A DNA stretch of 64,000 nucleotides from Fluviicola taffensis DSM 16823 (lineage in GTDB: Bacteria > Bacteroidota > Bacteroidia > Flavobacteriales_D > Crocinitomicaceae): the NCBI RefSeq assembly GCF_000194605.1, contig NC_015321.1:372001-436000 (forward strand), read 5' to 3'. Below the pieces are notes generated by a model. That model worked only from the letters and a program-made list of their open reading frames with translations. It ran no database searches and was not told the DNA's origin. Shown one piece after another: positions 41,463 to 51,055 of the stretch. The translations under genes and the position numbers were made by a program. Numbering within the stretch: position 1 is the first letter of the stretch; each line of letters begins with the position of its first letter.

Positions 41463-44400
41463 ATGAAATCGCAGCTACTCCTGGCGTTCCTTTTTTTAGG
41501 GTTCATTCAATCATCATCCTATGGACAATCTTATTGGCAGCAAAAGGTTGATTATACTATTACCGTTAAACTGGATGATGTGACCCACACATTGAGTGGT
41601 TTTGAACGATTTGTATATCACAACAATTCGCCGCAAACACTTGATTTCATTTACATGCATTTGTGGCCGAACGCATATACGAGTGGAAAAACGGCACTTG
41701 GAAAACAATTGTATGAAAGTGGTGATCCAATACTCACTTTTGGAAAAGATTCGATTCGAGGAGGAATTGATTCCCTTCATTTTCAAGTCAATGGACAAGA
41801 TGTTTCATTCACTTTTGATCCAAAAAATCCAGATATTGGAAAATTAACCCTGAATGCTCCGCTAAAATCGGGAGAATCTATTACTGTTACTACTCCTTTT
41901 CATGTGCAAATTCCTTCTGGGGAAGTTTCTCGTTTGGGGCACATTGGGCAATCGTATCAGATCACTCAATGGTACCCGAAGCCAGCTGTTTACAATAAAA
42001 ATGGCTGGAATCAAATTCCCTACTTAACACAAGGTGAATTTTATTCGGAATACGGAACATTTGATGTTTCAATCACGCTTCCTAAAAACTATGTTGTTGG
42101 TGCAACAGGAGATCTACAAACAGAATCTGAAATTGCTTTCATGAATGAGAAGGCTAGTTACACGAAAGAAAATTTCAGCTCCCTTATTCGAAAAAAATAT
42201 CCCCGCAATGATTTCCCCGCTTCAGATTCAGAATGGAAAACAATCCGCTACACCCAAAAAGATGTACACGACTTTGCATGGTTTGCAGATAAACGCTATG
42301 CTGTGCTAAAAGGAGAAGTAGAATTACCTCATTCGAAGCGAAAAGTAACGACTTGGGCTTTATTTACATCTAAAAATGCCGCTTTGTGGGAACGTGCTTC
42401 TGAATACATTCACGACGGGACTTACTATTATTCGCTTTGGAATGGTGATTACCCCTACAACCAAGTCACTGCAGTTGACGGAACTATTTCTGCAGGTGGA
42501 GGAATGGAATATCCGAATGTAACAGTTATTGGAAATGCAAGTTCTCCAATCGAATTGGAAGTAGTGATTGTTCACGAGGTTGGTCACAATTGGTTTTACG
42601 GAATATTAGGTAGCAACGAACGTGTTCACGGATGGATGGATGAAGGAATGAACACCATGAACGAAATGCGCTACATGACTACGAAGTATCCTAAAAACAC
42701 GTATTTAACGGATATGATTCTGAACGGATATTTTCATTTTCACCAGTTAAGCCACTACGACTCGGGAGATATGATGCATCGAATTATTGCAGGAATCGGA
42801 GAAGATCAACCAATAGAAACACATTCGGCAAAATTTACCGATATCAACTACGCTGGAATCATGTATCAGAAAACAGGATTGGTCTTCACGTATTTGAAGG
42901 AATATCTGGGCGATTCGCTCTTTGATAAAGCCATGCAATCCTATTACAACGAATGGAGTTTCAAGCATCCGCAACCGGAAGATATGCGAGCTACTTTGGA
43001 ACGTGCAACTGGTAAAGATTTGTCGTGGCTTTTTACTGATTTGATTCAAACGACGAATCACATTGATTACAAAATAGCAAAGGTTAAATCATTTGCTGGC
43101 AAAACAACCGTTACGGTCAAAAATGTTGGTCAGGTTAACGGTCCAATTGAAGTAACTGGATTTGTGAAAGGTCAGAAAATGCAAACCATTTGGGCAGAAA
43201 ATGAAACAAAAAAATCGGAAGTGACTTTTGACTCAGAAATGGATGCCGTACAGATCAACGCAAGCGGAAAAGCTCCTGAAATTGCTCAAAGTAACAACTA
43301 TTGGCATCAAAAAGGGATTTTTGGAAAAATAGAGCCGCTGAAGCTGCAATTTTTGATAGACAAAAACGAAACACAAAGAAGTAATTTGTTTTGGAGTCCG
43401 ATCTTGGGTGGAAATGAATACGACAAATTCATGCTTGGTTTTGCTCTCCACAATTTCAGCGTTCCTTCTCCTCGCTTTCAATTTTTAATCGCCCCGATGT
43501 ATTCTTTTGGAGGAAAACGCATTTCAGGAATCGCTGAAATCAATCGTACATGGCTTCCAAAAAGAAACCTCAAACTTTCTAGAATTGGAATTTCACTACG
43601 CTCATTCAAAAATGATACTTTGGGCAGAAACGATGGATATTATGTTGCTATTCTACCTTATTGGACTGCAAAAATTGGCAATCGAATTGGAGGGCCAATT
43701 AGTCAGACCATTCGTGTTCAATCGATGTATCGCTTGGATGTAAGCAGACCCAAACAGCGAGAACTCATTGGAGGATATTTGCAATACGACTTCGATTTTT
43801 CGAAAGAAGACCACAAAGTGAATCTACAAGTGCGAACAGATTATGCTGCGAACCCAGTCAATAGCGACAATTTTTCGCGTTCATCAGTCGCTGCTACATA
43901 CAAATACCGATATATCAAAAACAAACGTTCGCGCTGGATTGAGTTGCGTTTGTTTGCTGGAAACTACTGGAATTTCGACATGTATAACTCTGGAAATGCT
44001 ACCGATTATGGATATGCATTAAGTGGAGCAAGTGGAAATCAGGATGCGTTTTTGGAAGATTACTTCTTTGGTCGTTCTGCACAATCTGGAATTTGGTCGC
44101 AGCAACGTTTGGAAAACATGGGAGGATTCAGATCTTCTATTGGGAATGGGAAATCGGGATATTTTGGAACAACAACTCGTTGGATGACCACCGCTAATTT
44201 CTATCTAGAAACGCCAATTGGTCCAAAGATCTTTGGAATTTATGGAGATTTCGGTTTATTCGACCAAGCATTTAGTACAAAACCTATTCAAGCGTACGAT
44301 TTGGGATTAGCCATGCGTTTGGGAACGATTTTCGGAATTTATTTTCCAGTCTTGCAATCGGATAATATAACAAATGCTTATTCTTCGTCAAATTATTTGG

Positions 44401-44471
44401 AACGGATTCGGTTTACGTTAAAGTTTAATTTAACGAATAAACCGTTGGATTGGTTGAAGTTGTTACCTTGA
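41463..44471 (+). CDS. M1-family zinc metallopeptidase, exported
   Basis: The product is 1002 residues with a signal peptide (MKSQLLLAFLFLGFIQSSSYGQ). An aminopeptidase-N-like N-terminal domain is followed by the gluzincin active site: HEVGH at residues 371-375 and Glu394 (WMDEG), the HExxH-18-E pattern, with the exopeptidase motif GGMEYPN upstream. The C-terminal third (about 640-1002) is strand-rich and aromatic (NRTWLPKRNLKLSRIGISLR; RFTLKFNLTN) and looks like an outer-membrane-associated beta-domain. It probably trims peptides in the periplasm or at the surface. It is monocistronic. Confidence 0.93.
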   Translation: MKSQLLLAFLFLGFIQSSSYGQSYWQQKVDYTITVKLDDVTHTLSGFERFVYHNNSPQTLDFIYMHLWPNAYTSGKTALGKQLYESGDPILTFGKDSIRGGIDSLHFQVNGQDVSFTFDPKNPDIGKLTLNAPLKSGESITVTTPFHVQIPSGEVSRLGHIGQSYQITQWYPKPAVYNKNGWNQIPYLTQGEFYSEYGTFDVSITLPKNYVVGATGDLQTESEIAFMNEKASYTKENFSSLIRKKYPRNDFPASDSEWKTIRYTQKDVHDFAWFADKRYAVLKGEVELPHSKRKVTTWALFTSKNAALWERASEYIHDGTYYYSLWNGDYPYNQVTAVDGTISAGGGMEYPNVTVIGNASSPIELEVVIVHEVGHNWFYGILGSNERVHGWMDEGMNTMNEMRYMTTKYPKNTYLTDMILNGYFHFHQLSHYDSGDMMHRIIAGIGEDQPIETHSAKFTDINYAGIMYQKTGLVFTYLKEYLGDSLFDKAMQSYYNEWSFKHPQPEDMRATLERATGKDLSWLFTDLIQTTNHIDYKIAKVKSFAGKTTVTVKNVGQVNGPIEVTGFVKGQKMQTIWAENETKKSEVTFDSEMDAVQINASGKAPEIAQSNNYWHQKGIFGKIEPLKLQFLIDKNETQRSNLFWSPILGGNEYDKFMLGFALHNFSVPSPRFQFLIAPMYSFGGKRISGIAEINRTWLPKRNLKLSRIGISLRSFKNDTLGRNDGYYVAILPYWTAKIGNRIGGPISQTIRVQSMYRLDVSRPKQRELIGGYLQYDFDFSKEDHKVNLQVRTDYAANPVNSDNFSRSSVAATYKYRYIKNKRSRWIELRLFAGNYWNFDMYNSGNATDYGYALSGASGNQDAFLEDYFFGRSAQSGIWSQQRLENMGGFRSSIGNGKSGYFGTTTRWMTTANFYLETPIGPKIFGIYGDFGLFDQAFSTKPIQAYDLGLAMRLGTIFGIYFPVLQSDNITNAYSSSNYLERIRFTLKFNLTNKPLDWLKLLP

Positions 44472-44548
44472 AAAAACACACTATAAAAGAGTAGGGACTT
44501 GATTAATTGCTTTTTTATATTTATCTCACCATCCAATCAATTCTTTCA

Positions 44549-44556
44549 TACATTTA
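44549..44556 (+). promoter_or_regulatory. -7-like box TACATTTA, 4 nt before ATG 44561
   Basis: A 7-of-8 match to TAnnTTTG, with TGGG spacer. It supports ATG 44561 over the upstream TTG 44507. Confidence 0.4.
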
Positions 44557-44560
44557 TGGG

Positions 44561-45043
44561 ATGGTTTTTACGAAAAAATATGGTTTTCAAATCAATCAAA
44601 ACAAAGACACTTTAACTCAAACTCTGAAAGATTTGAGTAAAGAAAACCTGATTGAACAAAATCGCATTGGAGACGACTCTTTTTATTCCATTGAATTTAT
44701 TTGGGATGAATTTTTTGTGACTCGTAAAGCCAAGCTATTTGAGCGGTCTATGGGAATTGAGCCTGATGCATACATTCGTCTAACTAGTTTATCAGATAAT
44801 CTTACGCAAATAGATGTAAGGATCAAGTTCTCCGAAATTGTATGGATCATCCTAATTTTCGTTCAATTGGGAATCATTGCTGTATCTCTTTTCGGAATTA
44901 ACGTCGATGGATTAAACTGGTGGTATCGAATTCTTATCATGATTGGAATATCTGGACTTTGGAATTTTATCCTTTGGTTAATCCTTATTCAAGGACTGAA
45001 GAAACTGAAAAAAGTGATTACCCAACTATTTGAGAAGCTTTAG
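44561..45043 (+). CDS. Small membrane protein of unknown function
   Basis: The product is 160 residues from ATG 44561; the frame stays open to a TTG at 44507. The N-terminal about 90 residues are soluble (NQNKDTLTQTLKDLSKENLI), followed by two membrane helices at about 92-114 and 122-145 and a basic tail (GLKKLKKVITQLF). I recognise no family. It lies alone between the M1 peptidase and a convergent secreted gene. Confidence 0.65.
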   Translation: MVFTKKYGFQINQNKDTLTQTLKDLSKENLIEQNRIGDDSFYSIEFIWDEFFVTRKAKLFERSMGIEPDAYIRLTSLSDNLTQIDVRIKFSEIVWIILIFVQLGIIAVSLFGINVDGLNWWYRILIMIGISGLWNFILWLILIQGLKKLKKVITQLFEKL

Positions 45044-45065
45044 ATTTTCATGTACTTGACTTCAA

Positions 45066-45746
45066 TCAATAATTCTCTTCCCGAATGATTTGGTCTTTTT
45101 TATACACAATCAATCGGATTAGTTTGCCTGTTTTGTCGTAGTATCTCCAGGATCCTTCTTTCTTTCCATTTTCCCAAATCTCCACACTTTTACTCCTGAA
45201 TTCGTCTATTTCTCCTGTAAAACATTCGTTCTTCAATTCATCAATGGAATAAAATTCTTTCACGATATAATTAGTAGAATCTTCATTGTAGATTTCATTC
45301 TTAACAAGAAAAAAATCCTCTTCAATTGGATTTAAAAGAAGGAGATTTACTTCGTTTTTAAATCCATAATCTATGTATACCGTATCTATTTTACTTTTGT
45401 GAGGATTTTTCAAATAATAGTTACGAATACATTGATTGTATAATTTACTCAATGTATCAGGATTCATTTTCTTCTCTTTCTTAGCATTAAAATCAATACA
45501 GGTCTGAGGAATTTTTACTATTTCTTCATAAAAAGGAGAACCATCACAATGTAGAATTACAATGTAATCACTTTGAATCCATTGTTTTTCCACTCGTCCT
45601 TTCAATTCATAAGAAACAAAATATTCCATCCACATCGTATTTTTCAATGAATCAATGCCCCCAGGAACTTGGAATGACTGAGCATTTATCCCGTTAGACA
45701 AAAAACCAATACAAACAATCAGAAATAAGCGATTTAAATAATTCAT
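45066..45746 (-). CDS. Secreted protein with C-terminal MORN-variant repeat
   Basis: The product is 226 residues with a signal peptide (MNYLNRLFLIVCIGFLSNGINAQ). The C-terminus carries one MORN-variant unit (WENGKKEGSWRYYDKTGKLI), like the end of the 7160-8137 gene. The middle is not recognised. It is probably a periplasmic or surface protein; the function is unknown. Confidence 0.75.
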   Translation of the reverse strand: MNYLNRLFLIVCIGFLSNGINAQSFQVPGGIDSLKNTMWMEYFVSYELKGRVEKQWIQSDYIVILHCDGSPFYEEIVKIPQTCIDFNAKKEKKMNPDTLSKLYNQCIRNYYLKNPHKSKIDTVYIDYGFKNEVNLLLLNPIEEDFFLVKNEIYNEDSTNYIVKEFYSIDELKNECFTGEIDEFRSKSVEIWENGKKEGSWRYYDKTGKLIRLIVYKKDQIIREENY

Positions 45747-45821
45747 GTGATTGATTTCTATTAGTTGTGCTAAAATAAGGAATAAGCTTCTAATTCAGTT
45801 AGATAACTGTAGATTTCATTC

Positions 45822-47606
45822 TCACTCCACCATACTATCCATAATCTTCTTGCGATAAGCTTCCAAAAGTCTACTTTTTGAATAATATCCGAGAACTTGA
45901 TCATTATCAATCACAGGCAAATAATTTAATTTGGAACGCTCGAACATTTCCATCACTTGCTCTAATGTATTCCGCGGATTCAATGAATAGCGAATGGGCT
46001 CCATTACCAATTCTAGCGGTGTGTTGGGTTCGGACGAATAAACGGGCAAAATCGTTGGTAAATCGTCGAGGTAAATCATTCCTAGTAGCATTCCACTATC
46101 GGAAACAATGGGAATCAAGGCTTGATGGGAATATTGAATCGTTAAAAACAGGGTTGAAACAGTATCTGTGGGATTCAAAACAACCAGTGTTTCTTCCAAA
46201 ATATCAGCGGGATCAATGGAGGATAAAATATGACGGTCTTTATCCGCACGAACCACATGACCTTCATCTGCCAATTTCACAATATCCATGGAATGATTCA
46301 AATAGCGCTTAGAAATCGCAAAACTGATGGAAGAAACGATCATCAAAGGAATCATTAATCCGTAGCCGCCAGTGATTTCAGCAATAAGAAAAATAGCGGT
46401 TAATGGGGCATGAAACAATCCACTCAACAAACCAGCCATTCCAACCATGGTAAAGTTGGTAATAGGAAGTGCAAATCCTATTCCTGCTAAGTTCCAACCA
46501 TAAGCAAAAGCAAATCCGGTGTAGCTTCCAACAAACAAAGAAGGTGCAAAATTTCCTCCATTTCCTCCAGAACCTAAGGTTAAACCTGTTGCAATTGCTT
46601 TTAGAAAAACGACTGCTCCAATAAAAACCAACGGAAACCACGATTGTTTAAACGATTCGAATAAGGTTCCATCCAATAAATCAAAGACTTTTTCTGTTGA
46701 AAGTGATCGAATGCTATCATAACCTTCACCAAACAAGGAAGGGAAAATAAAAATGAGTGTAGACAATAACAACGCTCCTACAATTCCTTTTTGATAAGCT
46801 TTCATTTTCCAATGCTCCATCCATGTTTCAATGCGGTTAAACACCCGATTGTGGTATACAGCAATAAAGCCTGTCAAAACTCCTAAAACAATGTAAAATG
46901 GTACGTTCTGCAATTCAAAGACTGCCATATTCTTAAATGACAACAAAATACTTTCATTCAGAACCGCTGCTGATAACAAAGCGCCCGAAGCCGAAGCCAA
47001 CATCAATGGAATAAATGCCGTAATTCCAACATCAGCTAGTAAAACCTCCATTGTAAATAAAACCCCAGCAATCGGGGCATTAAAAGCGGCTGCAATTCCA
47101 GCCGCAACACCACAAGCTAACAACAAGGTTCGCTCTTTGGTGGATAGTTTGTAAACGCGCGCATAATTGGATCCGAAAGCTGCGCCAGTAATCGTAACAG
47201 GAGATTCCAATCCTGCCGAACCACCAAAACCAACAGTTACGGAAGACGTGATGACTTGTGCGTACATCTGCTTGCGAGGCATAATACTCGACTTTTTGTT
47301 AATCGCATAAATGATTCGCCAAGTTCCCTTTTCCAGTTTACCATTCAATAATTTGCGCGTAATGAAAATAGTTAATACAATTCCAAAAACGGGCAAAATG
47401 AAATCGACGTATTTGAAATGCAATTGTTGATTGAGTTCCTTAGCAAAAATCAACACCATGTGGGCAAATGATTTCAGAACAATCACTGCCAATGCAGACG
47501 AAAGTCCAACTATCACACTTGAAAGCAATAAGAATTGTCGGGGAGTTAGACTATTTCTGAGAAAGAAAATTCCACCGTTTAGTTTTCGCAAAAATCGAGA
47601 CAACAT
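45822..47606 (-). CDS. ClC-type chloride channel/transporter with CBS domains
   Basis: The product is 594 residues: a ClC membrane domain of about 420 residues with many helices, then two CBS domains (about 455-580). The gating-Glu motif is GSAGLESP (129-136, Glu134) and the GxFxP-type motif is GGNFAPSLFVG. The usual first anion-binding motif GSGxP is not seen; the corresponding stretch before GLESP reads EKGTWRIIYAINKKSS. Such proteins exchange or conduct chloride or similar anions across the inner membrane, with CBS domains sensing nucleotides. It sits alone, with a heptamer-repeat tract just upstream. Confidence 0.93.
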   Translation of the reverse strand: MLSRFLRKLNGGIFFLRNSLTPRQFLLLSSVIVGLSSALAVIVLKSFAHMVLIFAKELNQQLHFKYVDFILPVFGIVLTIFITRKLLNGKLEKGTWRIIYAINKKSSIMPRKQMYAQVITSSVTVGFGGSAGLESPVTITGAAFGSNYARVYKLSTKERTLLLACGVAAGIAAAFNAPIAGVLFTMEVLLADVGITAFIPLMLASASGALLSAAVLNESILLSFKNMAVFELQNVPFYIVLGVLTGFIAVYHNRVFNRIETWMEHWKMKAYQKGIVGALLLSTLIFIFPSLFGEGYDSIRSLSTEKVFDLLDGTLFESFKQSWFPLVFIGAVVFLKAIATGLTLGSGGNGGNFAPSLFVGSYTGFAFAYGWNLAGIGFALPITNFTMVGMAGLLSGLFHAPLTAIFLIAEITGGYGLMIPLMIVSSISFAISKRYLNHSMDIVKLADEGHVVRADKDRHILSSIDPADILEETLVVLNPTDTVSTLFLTIQYSHQALIPIVSDSGMLLGMIYLDDLPTILPVYSSEPNTPLELVMEPIRYSLNPRNTLEQVMEMFERSKLNYLPVIDNDQVLGYYSKSRLLEAYRKKIMDSMVE

Positions 47607-47623
47607 GCCTTAAAATTACAACA

Positions 47624-47660
47624 ATTAATTACGGATTGCGAATTACGAATACCGAATTTT
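47624..47660. repeat. GAATNNC heptamer repeat tract
   Basis: GATTGC, GAATTAC, GAATACC, GAATTTT at a 7-nt period between the ClC start and the CHU_C gene stop. It is the same family as at 9682 and 54561. Confidence 0.6.
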
Positions 47661-47694
47661 TGATTAAGTGTTGACCAAAGTATGTTGAAATCGA

Positions 47695-50600
47695 CTAATG
47701 AATTACGCTCACATTTCCGCGATAAAAGTACTCTTGATTATTTCCATCAATTACTTTCAATACATAAACGTAAACGTTTGGAGCTACTAAATCTCCACTT
47801 TTCTGATGAATCCCATCCCAACCAATTGTTGGATCATTTGTTTGGAAAACCAATTGTCCCCAACGATCTACAATCGAAAATTCGTATTTCGAAACATCGT
47901 GAAAGGAAACGACAGGAATGAAAATAGGATTCAATCCACCTGGAGTAAAGGCATTTGGAACATATACCAATGGTTCAATTACCGCACAAACTTGATTTGA
48001 AAAGCTCAATTCTTGAATTCCGTATTGATTAATGGCTTCTTCTGCAATAACCAAATAACAAACTTTTCCACTGTGAGAATAACCTAGCTCATCAACCAAA
48101 TCTTCAAAATAACGTTGATTCGGAGAAACTACAGCAGTTGGAGTCGGTGGAAAAACACCATCAATTCCTCTGTAAATTTGATACTGCAAAACGCCACCAT
48201 CATATTCACTGTATGGTGACCAATTCAAATAAGTAGATAAACGCGTTTGATCGGCTGTGACTTTTAAAAGAATCGTTCTTGCTCTATTTGATACCGCCCC
48301 CTGATTTCCACAACTATCAATAATAACAGCACGGTATGTGTAACTGAAATTAGTTACATCCACATCTGTATCCGTAATCGAGGATGTTGAAGTCGTTGCT
48401 GGAACCTCTCCTAACAAATCAAATTGCCCAGTGGCCATATTGAATTTCTCAAATCGAACAGATTGTACATTTGTTCCAGTCGAAACTTCATGTCTTAAAA
48501 CCACCGTGTTCTGATCTACCGTAGCTACTCGCATGTAATTAATAGCTGGTGCAGTTGGGGCTGTAATCACAAACGATTGAATATTGGAAAAAGCTACTGC
48601 TCCATTGGAATTGTTTGCTTGAATGAACACACTGTAATTTAGAAGTGGCGTACAATCCAAATTGTAAAATTCATCCGTTGTTGTTGCAACCGCAGTCCAA
48701 GGACCTGTTCCTTCCTTCACAAAAACAGTATAACCAGTTAAGTTCGTTCCCCAACCAAAGTAAGCTGTCCACTCCAGTTCTGCTTGAGTTGTACAGCTGT
48801 TCGTACTATAAGTTAAATATTGACTACTATGCAATTCAGCCTTTGCAGAAGTTTGATACGTTGGTGGAATGGCTGGTGTGAAACACGAATCAAACGCAGC
48901 AATCGAATAAGTTTCAGGACCCGTGATTGGAATTGAGTGTGTATATGTCGTATTTGCAATTCCCCAAACGGTGTCAATCTCTACGATAAATCCATTCGCA
49001 TCTTTGTGATAAACGATGTATCCATAGGTATCAGACTCGTAATTTTGATCCCAAGTAATGACTACATTTCCAGTAAGTGTATCTATTGAAACACTTGAAA
49101 TAACTGGTATTTTGGGAGTAATGTCATCCTGTAAATTATCTCCAATAATATTAGATGACCACTGACAAGTTGGTGTCGAATAAACGACTTGATAATTCAA
49201 GAAAGCAGAACAAATATCTATGGTATCAATAAAATGTGTTGCATTGTAAGGAAGTACAGCTATCGAAGTCCAAGTTCCTGTCGGATATTCGCGGTAAATC
49301 GTACAAAAATTATCCATTCCTGGTAGGGGATTAGAAGCTGGTAAATTCCAATCCAAAACAGCAGTTCCGTTAGATGGATTGAATAAAGATAATCGAACAT
49401 TTTTAACAGTATCGCTCGATAAAATCACATCACATCCAGATTTCACTTCTACAAAGTAATCTTTATCAACTCCTGGATTAGGAAGAGTTACAGTTGTGGT
49501 TCCAATTGGATAAGTTCCAATTAAACCGTCTTGTAGGGAGTACAAGTTAAAATCCACAAAAGTGTTGTCTGGATTCAAAACGGGATCCCAAGAAATAGCT
49601 ATATCGCCATTTGGTTGTGTTGAAATACAATTAATAGAGGTTGCAGGAATAATTCCTGGATTTTTCACATGAATGGTAATCGTTTTGAATGTTGTTTTAG
49701 GAATTTGACAGAAATTATCCTGAACTCTAAAAACGAACGTAAACGTCTTTTCATCATCTGTATTTCCATATGCATCGACCAAATGAGCGCAGTCTGTTTG
49801 CCATAAAAAATTAGTTGAAACACCTTGAACGCCTGTTATAATCGGAGTTTGATTTAAGGTTGCGCAAGGAGCAACATCACATCCGCCTACACTTGTGAAA
49901 TTGGTGCCAAATTGTGATCCACTAGCAGTCAAATAATTGCTCTGAGGAGTTCCATCTTGTAAAAATTCCACATCTGTAGCTGTCAAGGTGAAATTGACCA
50001 AAGAACCAGCAAGAACAGTTGTCTCGTAAAGCCCTCCAAAAGGCCCATTAATCACAGGAGCATTGTTTGGCGCAGCACAATTAGTAACTATGAGTTGCAT
50101 TTCACGCTCCACTTCAGCTATTAATATGCCATTTCGATACGATTTAGCAATCACTTTCACAACAAATCCACCGATTGTGAACGAACGAAAGCTCAAATGA
50201 CCATTCTGAGAATCAAGTGTCAAGGGTATATTTCCTGCATTAAATGTGGCGTCAGGAGTTGGATTAAATGCGTTAAATCCTGTTTCATAAGGCACAAAGT
50301 CAGGATCTACTGGTGGATTATAGGTTGTTCCTTCAATGCGATCCATCGGAGCTCCTAGAATCGTAACAACAGAATCCAAATCTTCATCTATTGGATGCAT
50401 GTTGTATTCGTAGTTTTCACCAGCGCAAAGAACCAAATACGGATCTTGCAAAAAGCGCGGAGAATTATCGGTGCAAACACCCGCGGAAGCTCCCGGAATT
50501 GCATACATCGTAGCGCGAACTGTTACTCCATAATTCGTTGGATTAGACAAATTCGTGATGCTGCTATTTCGTGAAAAGTTGCTATAGGTTATGATCCAAC

Positions 50601-50982
50601 CTTGTGATGGCGGAACACCTGACAAAATAACTGGATTAGATTGATAAATGATTTTTTCGATTGCTCCTACCCCGTTTCCGCCATTTGCTCCTGAACCACA
50701 TGAAAGAGGATTTGGTGAACCAGTAACTTGTGTACAACTTGGGGAAATATCCGTTCTACTAACGAATAAAACAGGAATGGTCGCCAATGATGGATGATTC
50801 CATATTTTTAAATTCTCTGAAACGGGATTGATATCTACGCCATTGCAATCGCGGTAAAAAACCAATTGAAAGACGTATCCATTTCCAGTGCATTTCCAAG
50901 TAATTTCACCCCCCATTACGTGAGTAGCATTTGCTTTAAAGCATAATGCAGTTAAAATTACTAAGAGAAATACTCGAATCAT
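47695..50982 (-). CDS. T9SS type B secreted protein with FN3-like modules
   Basis: The product is 1095 residues with a signal peptide (MIRVFLLVILTALCFKANA, then THVMGGEITWKC). The N-terminal about 330 residues begin with the THVMGGEI motif that opens many Bacteroidota gliding-related giant proteins. About five FN3-like modules follow (VVITWDQNYESDTYGYIVYH; AELEWTAYFGWGTNLTGYTV). The C-terminus is the CHU_C type B signal: YVPNAFTPGG, VDRWGQLVF, GWDGIHQ, VYVYVLKV. It is probably a cell-surface adhesin exported by the T9SS. It is monocistronic. Confidence 0.93.
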   Translation of the reverse strand: MIRVFLLVILTALCFKANATHVMGGEITWKCTGNGYVFQLVFYRDCNGVDINPVSENLKIWNHPSLATIPVLFVSRTDISPSCTQVTGSPNPLSCGSGANGGNGVGAIEKIIYQSNPVILSGVPPSQGWIITYSNFSRNSSITNLSNPTNYGVTVRATMYAIPGASAGVCTDNSPRFLQDPYLVLCAGENYEYNMHPIDEDLDSVVTILGAPMDRIEGTTYNPPVDPDFVPYETGFNAFNPTPDATFNAGNIPLTLDSQNGHLSFRSFTIGGFVVKVIAKSYRNGILIAEVEREMQLIVTNCAAPNNAPVINGPFGGLYETTVLAGSLVNFTLTATDVEFLQDGTPQSNYLTASGSQFGTNFTSVGGCDVAPCATLNQTPIITGVQGVSTNFLWQTDCAHLVDAYGNTDDEKTFTFVFRVQDNFCQIPKTTFKTITIHVKNPGIIPATSINCISTQPNGDIAISWDPVLNPDNTFVDFNLYSLQDGLIGTYPIGTTTVTLPNPGVDKDYFVEVKSGCDVILSSDTVKNVRLSLFNPSNGTAVLDWNLPASNPLPGMDNFCTIYREYPTGTWTSIAVLPYNATHFIDTIDICSAFLNYQVVYSTPTCQWSSNIIGDNLQDDITPKIPVISSVSIDTLTGNVVITWDQNYESDTYGYIVYHKDANGFIVEIDTVWGIANTTYTHSIPITGPETYSIAAFDSCFTPAIPPTYQTSAKAELHSSQYLTYSTNSCTTQAELEWTAYFGWGTNLTGYTVFVKEGTGPWTAVATTTDEFYNLDCTPLLNYSVFIQANNSNGAVAFSNIQSFVITAPTAPAINYMRVATVDQNTVVLRHEVSTGTNVQSVRFEKFNMATGQFDLLGEVPATTSTSSITDTDVDVTNFSYTYRAVIIDSCGNQGAVSNRARTILLKVTADQTRLSTYLNWSPYSEYDGGVLQYQIYRGIDGVFPPTPTAVVSPNQRYFEDLVDELGYSHSGKVCYLVIAEEAINQYGIQELSFSNQVCAVIEPLVYVPNAFTPGGLNPIFIPVVSFHDVSKYEFSIVDRWGQLVFQTNDPTIGWDGIHQKSGDLVAPNVYVYVLKVIDGNNQEYFYRGNVSVIH

Positions 50983-51055
50983 ATAGTCAATAACGTAAAA
51001 AACGTTGTTTTAGTTTATACACTAAAAACGTACAAATTCTGAATGCGTTGTGTTT

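Noticed and set aside
44507-44560. Longer TTG start for the small membrane protein
   Set aside because: The TTG is upstream of a -7-like box that ends 4 nt before ATG 44561, so it would not be transcribed from that promoter.
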